From assembly GCA_004352715.1 (NCBI GenBank), contig SCFE01000080.1:281817-340286 (forward strand): a stretch of 58,470 nt of DNA, in the 5' to 3' direction. The notes below the pieces were generated by a model, which saw nothing but the letters and a program-made list of their open reading frames with translations, was not told the origin of the DNA and did not search any database. The stretch is from Hofstenia miamia. Taxonomy: Eukaryota > Xenacoelomorpha > Acoela. This document shows, one piece after another, positions 49,491 to 58,470 of this stretch. Within the stretch, counting starts at the first letter, position 1. Every line of letters begins with the position of its first letter. The position numbers were made by a program, and so were the translations under genes.

Positions 49491-49539
49491 CTGATGCGCT
49501 AGAAGATGAATTAGAATCGCAAGGCGATATGGAAGCCAT
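49491..49539 (-). CDS. Candidate first coding exon (49 nt)
   Basis: ATG at 49539 has A at -3 and G at +4. Sixteen codons (MASISPCDSNSSSSAS) precede a GTAAGT donor in phase 1. The sequence upstream (49540-49800) is richer in CG dinucleotides than the surroundings, as expected of a promoter, though no TATA box is placed. The start resembles exon 1 of the RING gene (both ATGGCTTCC). Phase permits splicing to the exon at 7929 or to the RING exon at 25892; neither is shown. Confidence 0.4.
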
Positions 49540-50274
49540 TCTATTGAAAAACAATGCTGTGATTACAGAAAGAGACTCATCGAATCAGAATTAAGGCGTG
49601 TCACAGGACAGCACTCTTGAAAGCTGTCATTTTTCAATGCTTTTTGCAATCCATTAACGTTTGATTCTTCGTTACATTTTTTACGAAACCGATAAACTTA
49701 GTAAATTTAAACAATGAAATACGTAAACTGCAAAATATCATCTCACAAAATGTCGTGTATGCGACTCGGTGGCGCTATAAATTGCTTCGGGAGTCTACTT
49801 CTGTGAATTACATACAACCATTAATACTCATTAGCATATGCAATCAATAATATTCGTTAGTCTGTATCTACAGAACATCACTAATCACAATTTTTTCTGC
49901 TAGGCTGGGAGAGGGTAGTGTTGCCGCTAGGGATGCATGGACGCTCCAAAAATTAATGTAATGTGTACAACTCATTGTATGTTTAAAAATCGTATTTCGA
50001 TTCTGATATTATTAAACTTCTTTGTCTATAACAAAGTGTAAGTTTTTAAAAACTCAGTTGGGTAATTCCACATTTCTCTAAGGGACAGATTCATAAGTTT
50101 ATATATATATATATATNNNNNNNNNNNNNNNNNNNNNNNNNNNNNNNNNNNNNNNNNNNNNNNNNNNNNNNNNNNNNNNNNNNNNNNNNNNNNNNNNNNN
50201 NNNNNNNNNNNNNNNNNNNNNNNNNNNNNNNNNNNNNNNNNNNNNNNNNNNNNNNNNNNNNNNNNNNNNNNNNN

Positions 50275-50309
<35 letters not shown>

Positions 50310-51195
50310 CATTCTCAGGCAAAAAGTGTGCTTCCTTAAATAAAAGTTTTTAACATATAACTTCTTTTGATTGCTGCTGATTTGTCTTGAAGTTTCATGT
50401 AAATTGCAAGTGAAACACTAACTTAGTGAAGTTTAGTATTCCAACAAATTTCTCGCGGAATTTTATAACTACCACTTATTAATCTATTGCTCCATTCAAT
50501 CACATGCTGAAAATTAGTAAATTACTATGAAGGTTAACATGAATTCTTAACGCACCTTACAAGAATGAATTAACATTATTTATGTATCGTTTAAACAATT
50601 AATTAGTAAAATTAACATTATTAAGTTCAAAACAGATTATTAACTGTATTAATCTAAAAATTAAATACAAATTTTTATACTGTCCATTCTGAATTCAAAT
50701 ACAAAATATTTGTTGAGTGTATTCATATAACAGAATTGAAAAGTTGAAAAATTCTTAAAATTGCGTATTTTTTGGGAGATGAAAAAGAAAAAATTTCTCT
50801 ATCTTGTTGTGTGCTGAGTTTCAATACATCTTTATCAGTTCGTGAGCTATAAACTTTTTCTAGAATCATCACAAAATTATCTGGATTACTCAAAGTCAAA
50901 AATAGGTGTATTTGAAAGAAAAACTATTGTTTATAATGCTAAATTTATTGCTTAGACCTTAATAAAAGAAAATATAAGTCAATTTCTTGTTTACCTGGTA
51001 ATAACAGGTTTAGGTGTGTTGCTATTTGTATTTTTCAATGCTTCAATACATGATTTCCATGATGCATCACTAGGTCATCTAATCCAGTAAATTTTGTAAT
51101 GGTCCAATAAAACGTTTATAACTCACGAACTAATCAAAATATTTAAAATCAGAAAACACCGCATAGTTTTTCTCCAGAACACAAAATATTACCAT
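49540..51195. other. No gene seen; includes a (TA)n gap and a distant inverted repeat
   Basis: Ns at 50117-50274 sit in a (TA)n tract (50101-50306). GTTCGTGAGCTATAAAC at 50838-50854 is inverted at 51114-51130 with one mismatch. Confidence 0.45.
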
Positions 51196-51953
51196 GGACA
51201 TTAAACCGCCTCATTGTCTGGGCACTGAGTAAGGAAAGAATTTAAATATTTTGTTACAAAAATCGGATTTCTCATTGAAAAAATGAATAAATTTTAGCAC
51301 AGATCTTCATTGTATGAGCGGGCCCAATCCCATAGGTGCGTCCATGTGAAAGGCTTTCTATATTTCTTAACCAGCTTGGATAAAATTGTTCAAAGATGTG
51401 GATAAATCGCTTTGTTACTTAAAATTAACACCATAAGAAATAAGATTAAAGGCCAAATGTTGACTGTTATTCAGACCTAATTCATATTCCTAGAATGTGT
51501 GATTACTCAATTCTGATTAGTTGGGGCTATTGAAGACAATTAGATTCCTATTGTAGAAATATATTATAAGCTATTATGTGCATAAAGTGGATAAATATAA
51601 TATGAATCTACGCGATAAATATTTAAGTTATGTAGTTGAATTACATTAAAGGTTTCAAAATTTCTAAATTCTAAAGACATTAGACCGTCTCATTTTCTGA
51701 ACACTTGGTATTGAAAAAATAGGAATATTTTTACAAAAATCGGATTTCTCATTAAAAAATTCTTATTTGCATGTACTTCAAGTACAAGAGCAAATCTTCA
51801 TCATTGCATGAGCGGATTAACCCCAGGGATGTGTTAATACAAAAAGCTTTCAATATTTCTTAAATTGTACAAACATTTAGAAAATCGCTTTGTTACTTAA
51901 AAATAATAGTAGCAGAAATAAGGTTTAGGGTAAGTGTTGGGAATACGAGACCG
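51196..51953. repeat. Direct ~275-bp repeat, two diverged copies
   Basis: 51201-51472 and 51679-51953 share an ordered set of blocks, including AAAATCGGATTTCTCATT, GAGCGG, and AAATCGCTTTGTTACTTAAA. By eye they are about three-quarters identical, about 480 bp apart. They may be flanks of an unrecognised element. Confidence 0.65.
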
Positions 51954-52925
51954 TAGGTAATACGAGACCACCAGAATAAAATAGTCCTGTATGCCCAGGC
52001 TTTGGAAAAAATAATTTTATAGCGCCGTATATAATCACTTTTACCCTTTCTGCTTGCATACAACGTGAACATTGGATCAATAAGTCAATATTCTTCGAGA
52101 AAATCCACCAAATGTGGCAAGGTAAGGGTTTGTCATGATCAAAATTTACTTAGATATATGCTGGGTTTTCAAAGAATGTAGTGGTGTATTATAATATTAA
52201 AGAGATGTGCTGTAAAAGTGGTGGCAATAACAATATTTTGAAGTTGGTTTACTACTGTATGGGTCAGTTGACCCCTATGCACAGTGTAGAGCACATAATA
52301 GTTAATCTTAAAAGGGCATGCAATAAATAATGTGTGTAGGTAATATGAGACCACCAATATGGCGGCTATTGCTATGCATGATTTCTATGTGTACTGTGCA
52401 TTGATAAATTGTGTAAGCGTACTACTATGCAATTTTATGTTTTGAAAACATTAATTTCCTTATTGATCTTTTAGATGCCAATGTTCTATCAACGGAAAAC
52501 TGATCAAGGGACATGGTCATCCGAACCGATGCAGAGAGTGGTTGCTGCATGTAAGCATGGAGAAATGGGGGTACGGAAATCTTCCAAACAATTTAACATT
52601 CCAAATTCTACCCTTGCTAAAAAAATAATGACTGCAAAGAGAGGAAATGTGGACCTAATAGTTCATCTGGGACGAAATCCAGCCTTGAGTGTAGAGAGTG
52701 AGGCTCAGCTGGTGCAATTTATTGTTGATATGGAAGGGCGTGGTTTTGGAGTGTGCAGAATGGATGTACATGTACGCTCATTAGCATTTGAATATGTTGA
52801 ACAGAACAACTTGCCCAATAACTTTAAAAAAGAGATTAAATTGGCAGGTAGAATTTTACTTGAAGGATTCTTGAAGAGACATCTGAACATTGTACCACGA
52901 AAGGTGGAAGGCCTGTCAAAGGCAT
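51954..52925 (+). pseudogene. Tigger/pogo-type transposon, 3' truncated
   Basis: An open frame starts at the ATG at 52475. Residues 1-60 form a psq-type helix-turn-helix (MPMFYQRKTDQGTWSS, GVRKSSKQFNIPNSTL). Residues 70-145 match the CENP-B-type HTH region (LGRNPALSVESEAQLVQFI, MEGRGFGVCRMDV, GFLKRHLNIVPRKVEGLSKA). The DDE catalytic domain is missing: after EGLSKA, at about 52925, the sequence becomes gypsy pol on the other strand. Upstream, GGTAATACGAGACCACCA at about 51975 recurs as GGTAATATGAGACCACCA at 52339, probable element-derived repeats. Confidence 0.8.
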
Positions 52926-54460
52926 GTGTTATAGTAGTATTCAACCATCTCGATGACTTCTCTCTATCTATTTCCACCTATTCTTGATGTTGCCACTCTA
53001 ATTAATTTAATCAGTGTTCGATTTAGCCTCTCCACTGCTCCATTAGCCTGTGGGTGGTATGCTGTTGTTCATTCACTTGCTATTTCCAGGAGCTTTGCCA
53101 TCTCTTAAAAAAGTCTGCTCTCAAATTGAGGGCCTTTGTCTGTTATTATTGTTTCCATTCGCCTGAGTTGTAGAATCCATTCCTTCAATACTAATTCTGC
53201 TGTGGTTTCCTCTGTTGTATTCTTCATTAGGATCATCCTTGCATATTTTGTGAAATTATCCACCATTACCAGTAGGTATTGGTAGCCTTCAGCATCCTTC
53301 AACAGCATTTCCAGATCTATGTGGACTATCTCATTTGGTTGTGTTGCAATTATTTTCTCCAGTGGTGCCCTTTGTGTTGGGAAATGTTGTTTATTGTGTA
53401 ATAAGCATGTTGTACACTTATTAATTATGTCTTCCATGACTTTCCTCACAGCTGTTGTTATAAATCTTGCATTGAAGGTTTTTTCTGTTTATGTAATTCC
53501 CAAATGGCCCTTCTCCTGTATTTTCCTTATCAGTTCCCTTTTGAAATAATCAGGTATCACAATTCTATTGTTGCTGGCTTCAACATATAATAGTCCATTC
53601 ATATTTATTTTCCACTTATAATGCTTGTAGTATCCTGCCATAAGTTTCAATAGTGTTGTTCAGGTCTCTCTTAATTTTTTTATTATTTCACTGAGGATTA
53701 TTTCCTCTCTCTGTTTGTCCAGTATTTCTTGTTCAGATATCTCTTCCCTCATCAGTATTGGTAGAACAGCCTAGCCTTTTTTGTCCATGTTAATTTCCAG
53801 CAATCCCTCATATTCAGTATGTGGCAGAAATTGAAATTGTTTCTTCTCTCCATCCAGTTTTGCTGTGTCTCTTTGATACTCTGGCACTGACGTCCAGAAG
53901 TCTGCATTGTTGTGTAGGGTGCCTTTCCTATGCTTGATTGAGAATGTAAATTTGTTCAAATATTTGATCCATTATGACACTATTCCGGAAAATTCCAGAA
54001 GACTTTTTTAGCCATGCTAATCTGCTGTTATCCATGTGCACTCTGAATTCTCTACTGATCAAGAATTGCAGAAACTTCTTGATACTCTTGATAAATACCA
54101 GCATTTCCACTTTGGTTGACCAGTAATTTTCCCCACTTGCTCATAATTTGTGACTAAAGAGTTGAATAGGGACCTCTTTTCCATTTTTTATTTGTCCTAA
54201 TGTGGCTCTGATTGCCACTTTACTTGTGTCACAATCCAATATAAACTGTTCATTATAATCCGGTGTGTTGAGGGATGGTAATTTAGCCAATTCTTCCTTG
54301 ATGTTATCCAGCTCCTCCTGCTCCTGCCAGGTCCATACAAACAGCACTGATTTTCTCATTAGTCTGGTCATTTTCACTGTCTTGCCAGCTATGTTTGGGA
54401 TGAAGGTGCTGTAATAATTAAAAATAATGGAAGCGACTTCGCCCCCTTGTTTTGACAAAA
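52926..54460 (-). pseudogene. Ty3/gypsy LTR-retrotransposon pol fragment
   Basis: Minus-strand pieces follow pol order. 54458-54141 is the RT thumb/RNase H junction (NYYSTFIPNIAGKTVKMTRL, FVWTWQEQEELDNIKEEL, FILDCDTSKVAI). 54110-53928 is RNase H (FLISREFRVHMDNSRLAWL). 53959-53771 has FSIKHRKGTLHNNADFW. 53449-53105 is integrase (CTTCLLHNK zinc-finger end, VHIDLEML with the first Asp, ITDKGPQFES with the second). 53100-52926 continues TTAYHPQANGAVERLNRTL with the Glu and a YYNT segment. Frameshifts and stops occur between pieces. No LTR, gag or protease is seen here. Confidence 0.85.
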
Positions 54461-55442
54461 GTATTATTATCGACAGATACTAATCTCTTAAAGTTGACAC
54501 TTATTGTTTCTTGGTTGCATAATACAAATTAATCTAACTGATCTAATAATATATAATATTGCTAATCATAATTCTTCTTTGATTATATTCTTTTTCAGAT
54601 TTGATGTTCGCAGCTTAGTTTTTTTGGATGATGCTACATTAAGTTAAAGTTAAAATAGTAAATAAATGTAAATTGATCTGCATCAACCCTTCGGATGTAG
54701 CTACTTATAATCGACTCACATTGCCATTTATATTCAGAGCAACATTATTTACTAAATTATTCGGGAAAATGTCAAATTTCTTCTTAATTTTAAAATCTCT
54801 ACAACATTATGGTGTATTTTAAAAAATTCATCATTAATTTTTATTTAAAACGGCAGAAATCTATTTTATATTTTGGGTTAGGGTATGTACGTTTCCTGCA
54901 AAATATGTGCATGTTCTGAATTGGTGATTTTTTACATTTACGTTTTTTACCTCAAATCAATTAAATAAATGAGTCAAAATCAAAACAGACGTTTGTGCGG
55001 AAGCTTAGTCAACCTAGACAATTTTAATGGATCGGCTTAAGTGATGCAGTAAAGCTATTGGAATTATTTGGGCCCCATTTAAAAAGTAATTTTTCAAAAT
55101 ATATTTTTTCGTATTTTTCAAAATATAGCCCATATTAATATGAGATGTTACATGTAAAGAATAATCTAAAGAAGGGAAGCATTACAGTTAGACAAATTTG
55201 TGCTACTGCCAAACAAATTTGTGCTACTGCCAATTTTTCAGTTTTTCCAAGGATAATAAGGATTCAGACAATAATAGAAATTCATCTGATGAGAAGCGTA
55301 TTACTATGTGGGTTTTGCCTTTACCATTTTTCCAATTTAGAAAATTTTGATTTGGACTCTCTTTTGGTGTATCCTGTGAACTTTTTATCAAGCAAATTGT
55401 GATTTAATAAAAGAATTTCATTTCTGTTTTGTACTGCAGTAT
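54461..55442. other. AT-rich, no gene seen
   Basis: Small open frame at 55145-55402 has no recognised motif; it includes a short direct repeat of CAAATTTGTGCTACTGCCAA (55193-55231). Confidence 0.4.
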
Positions 55443-56442
55443 NNNNNNNNNNNNNNNNNNNNNNNNNNNNNNNNNNNNNNNNNNNNNNNNNNNNNNNNNN
55501 NNNNNNNNNNNNNNNNNNNNNNNNNNNNNNNNNNNNNNNNNNNNNNNNNNNNNNNNNNNNNNNNNNNNNNNNNNNNNNNNNNNNNNNNNNNNNNNNNNNN
55601 NNNNNNNNNNNNNNNNNNNNNNNNNNNNNNNNNNNNNNNNNNNNNNNNNNNNNNNNNNNNNNNNNNNNNNNNNNNNNNNNNNNNNNNNNNNNNNNNNNNN
55701 NNNNNNNNNNNNNNNNNNNNNNNNNNNNNNNNNNNNNNNNNNNNNNNNNNNNNNNNNNNNNNNNNNNNNNNNNNNNNNNNNNNNNNNNNNNNNNNNNNNN
55801 NNNNNNNNNNNNNNNNNNNNNNNNNNNNNNNNNNNNNNNNNNNNNNNNNNNNNNNNNNNNNNNNNNNNNNNNNNNNNNNNNNNNNNNNNNNNNNNNNNNN
55901 NNNNNNNNNNNNNNNNNNNNNNNNNNNNNNNNNNNNNNNNNNNNNNNNNNNNNNNNNNNNNNNNNNNNNNNNNNNNNNNNNNNNNNNNNNNNNNNNNNNN
56001 NNNNNNNNNNNNNNNNNNNNNNNNNNNNNNNNNNNNNNNNNNNNNNNNNNNNNNNNNNNNNNNNNNNNNNNNNNNNNNNNNNNNNNNNNNNNNNNNNNNN
56101 NNNNNNNNNNNNNNNNNNNNNNNNNNNNNNNNNNNNNNNNNNNNNNNNNNNNNNNNNNNNNNNNNNNNNNNNNNNNNNNNNNNNNNNNNNNNNNNNNNNN
56201 NNNNNNNNNNNNNNNNNNNNNNNNNNNNNNNNNNNNNNNNNNNNNNNNNNNNNNNNNNNNNNNNNNNNNNNNNNNNNNNNNNNNNNNNNNNNNNNNNNNN
56301 NNNNNNNNNNNNNNNNNNNNNNNNNNNNNNNNNNNNNNNNNNNNNNNNNNNNNNNNNNNNNNNNNNNNNNNNNNNNNNNNNNNNNNNNNNNNNNNNNNNN
56401 NNNNNNNNNNNNNNNNNNNNNNNNNNNNNNNNNNNNNNNNNN
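55443..56442. other. 1000-N scaffold gap
   Basis: Exactly 1000 Ns, so the true size is unknown. The right edge cuts a gypsy integrase fragment. Confidence 0.97.
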
Positions 56443-56545
56443 ATTGTTTCCATTGGCCTGAGTCGTAGAATCCATTCCTTCAATACTAATTCTGCTGTGG
56501 TTTCCGCTGTTGTATTCTTCATTGGGATCATCCTTGCGTATTTCC
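56443..56545 (-). pseudogene. Second gypsy integrase fragment
   Basis: Nearly identical to 53145-53248 of the gypsy relic and read in the same direction (KYARMIPMKNTTAETTAEL, KEWILRLRPMET). The two copies differ at several bases, so they are probably two insertions or a duplicated segment. The rest lies in the gap. Confidence 0.75.
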
Positions 56546-56619
56546 TAAAAGAAAAAATGGTAAATGAGTTAATGAAGAAGCCAATGAAACCATACATGAT
56601 GGACTACTCAAAATGCTCC

Positions 56620-57260
56620 TATACATAAATACTAAGAAAAGCACAAATGATGAAAAAACAGGGACAAACATGAAAAAATGGAAAGAGAAGGGGAGCTACT
56701 GCAATCAACAGCAGTGGCATTGACACCTAGAACACAGAGTGAAATTGACAAGATAAACTTAGAAAAATGGGGAAGCAGAATTCCTAGCTAAATTTAATGG
56801 ATTGACACAGAAGACAAGAGATTCCTGGTAGAAATAACAGTATCACAAGAGAGAATGGATAACATTTCAAACTAATCTTCAGAGAAGTTTACAAAAAACA
56901 AACAAAATCAATGATAAAACTGTTGTGCATGGAAGTGTTCATGAGGGGCAAAATCAAACAAATGCAGCAGCCCAGTATTCAAATTGTGCTGAACATAGAG
57001 TGCATAACTTCAAAAATACAGGTTGCAGGAGAAAAAGCCCAACAACTGATGAAGAGTGGACTTACAAATTTATTTTCAGAGAATATCAAAAGTGCTAAAA
57101 ACAACTACACTTTGACAATTGGTCTCACTACACCACCAAACTTCACAGGAACATGCCAGCAGATAGAACAACAAATGCTAACATCACTACTATAATGCAT
57201 GCCACCTCCAACAATACACATACCAAGGCTACTACCAAAGTAGTAATGAATACACTGGTT
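56620..57260 (+). other. Purine-rich, coding-like block, possibly retroelement
   Basis: The plus strand is A-rich with low T, as in retroelement coding strands. A frame from ATG 56911 to 57195 encodes a Gln/Lys-rich, mostly hydrophilic peptide (GKIKQMQQPSIQ, TCQQIEQQM). The adjacent frame also carries coding-like sequence, implying frameshifts. No gag, env or protease motif could be identified. Confidence 0.3.
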
Positions 57261-58172
57261 GTATATATGCAGTTTTCTCAAAGTGATAATTTTTTAATAA
57301 CTTTTTACAATTTTCTATTGATTTTGATATGAAAAAAGTTATTTTTTAGAAATTCAGGATCTGACAGCCAGGGGTAAGAAACTACAGCCATACCAATATA
57401 AATAATTATTCAATTATACCCCCATTTCAACTATGTACCAATATGTTTTTGAGCAATTTTTTGCATTTTTAGAAAACTTGCCTTTTACAGACATCCCCCA
57501 ATGTTTTTAAAACCACTTTGAAGCCATGTTATTAGTGTTCATCTTAGTATATTAAGAGAAATTTGATTGTTTGAATGAACATTTTGGTCATATTACAATT
57601 TTATGAAAAATAAATCTATAAGAATGGAAGTATACTTCCGTCAATGTAGTACTTGGAAAACATAATTTGCTCTGAATTGAAAGGAAACATTATAAAAACC
57701 TTAAACAAAGCAGATCTTAAAGAACAAAATCTTTTAAATTAATAAAAATTAACAAATTTAATAAATAATCCTATTAGCAATAAATAAAGTTAAATACTTA
57801 CATGTTTTGTTGAAAAAATGGAAAATGCTAGCTTTGTAACATGTGCATACAATGTAGGAGGATTTACATCAGTACTATGTCAATAATATCCACTTATACA
57901 AAAAAATACAAATATATGTTGTTAATTGACATTAATATGCAGCTATCAATCAAACTTAATTCAAAAGTTTCATCCATGTACAACCAGAATAGACACAGCT
58001 ACATAACTTTAATGTTACACTTGATGAATGTATCAAAAGAATACTAACATATGTTGTTAATTGACACTAATATGTAGATGTCCATCAAATTAAAATTTAA
58101 TTTTCAAATTATGTTTATTAATTATTATAATTATTTGAATGAACAACCAGACAATCTATAACTTTGAATCTA
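57261..58172. other. AT-rich; contains a short duplicated motif
   Basis: ATATGTTGTTAATTGACAYT plus a following ATATG(C/T)AG...TCAA segment occurs at 57914-57955 and 58049-58088. No gene seen. Confidence 0.45.
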
Positions 58173-58470
58173 CTACAAAGTTTCATTAAAGTTTTTGTGT
58201 ACAGTTTTCTTTTCCTTATGTACAAAAAGATAGTCATAATTAGACAAACCTTCAAAAAGGTCTGGATTAAAAGAATTATCCTTAGCAATTGAATTTTTGT
58301 CATGATTATCTACAGGAGTGCATAAAACCATGTGTGTACAATTTGTCCTTATTTTCTTTGGAACATTGTAATAAGATTGTGAAATATATATTGCTGATAT
58401 GTTATGATGATTTGCAATTTTATTCTGTGTCTTTTCTGTGGCATTCAAGGTCTTTTCTGGGGCATTTACA
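58173..58470 (-). CDS. Polinton/virus-type DNA-packaging ATPase, C-terminal part, partial
   Basis: The frame is open from the window's right edge to TAA at 58175-58173, so the 5' part lies outside. The visible ~98 residues read ISAIYISQSYYNVPKKIRTN and later NYDYLFVHKEKKTVHKNF. The first matches the sensor-glutamine segment after Walker B in FtsK/HerA-type packaging ATPases of Polinton/Maverick elements and related viruses; the second matches their C-terminal strand. Walker A and B boxes are not in the window. A short duplication near the edge (NAPEKTL/NATEKTQ) is seen. No stop occurs in the visible part. Confidence 0.55.
   Translation of the reverse strand, partial: VNAPEKTLNATEKTQNKIANHHNISAIYISQSYYNVPKKIRTNCTHMVLCTPVDNHDKNSIAKDNSFNPDLFEGLSNYDYLFVHKEKKTVHKNFNETL

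Overview
This is invertebrate-type metazoan nuclear DNA. It is strongly AT-rich, has long (TA)n tracts where assembly gaps fall, spliceosomal GT-AG introns with GTAAGT donors, and remnants of many animal transposon families. The species cannot be named from sequence alone. No rRNA, tRNA, operon or CRISPR array was seen. By length most of the window is decayed mobile DNA. All family assignments are by eye from motifs, without database searches.

Host genes are few. (1) Two intact single-exon genes on the minus strand (4639-5301 and 14753-15364) encode paralogous secreted proteins with eight conserved cysteines, a family I do not recognise. (2) A three-exon minus-strand gene (exons 32255-32220, 29684-29531, 25892-25678) encodes a 134-residue protein ending in a C-terminal RING finger; it was assembled by hand from splice sites whose phases agree exactly. 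(3) Isolated minus-strand exons at 49539-49491 (a possible start exon) and 7929-7842 may belong to another gene.

Layout: 1-4235 non-LTR reverse transcriptase relics and a mariner relic; 4.6-15.4 kb the secreted pair, with an unusual 1.17-kb TA-flanked inverted-repeat element, a broken Tc1 transposon and a duplicated assembly block between them; 16-25 kb a LINE 3' end, a 1-kb gap and palindromic motif clusters; 25.7-32.3 kb the RING gene with a deleted mariner in its upstream region; 31-41 kb P-superfamily transposons, including a nearly whole 4.4-kb P-like element with terminal inverted repeats (35088-39479), interrupted in its first intron by a 511-bp mariner-like element, and a second divergent P-like relic starting 70 bp away; 41.4-43.6 kb a 127-bp satellite carrying telomere-like TTAGGG words; 43.7-52 kb MITEs and low-information sequence; 52-57 kb a Tigger/pogo relic abutting Ty3/gypsy pol fragments; at the right edge the C-terminal part of a Polinton/virus-type packaging ATPase.

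The host genes do not form an evident pathway. The secreted pair is best read as a local gene duplication. The other elements document successive transposon invasions. Several gaps, including two single-N joins, sit beside near-identical repeats, so local structure at 11.2-12.0, 37.8-38.9 and 43.6 kb should be treated as assembly-dependent.
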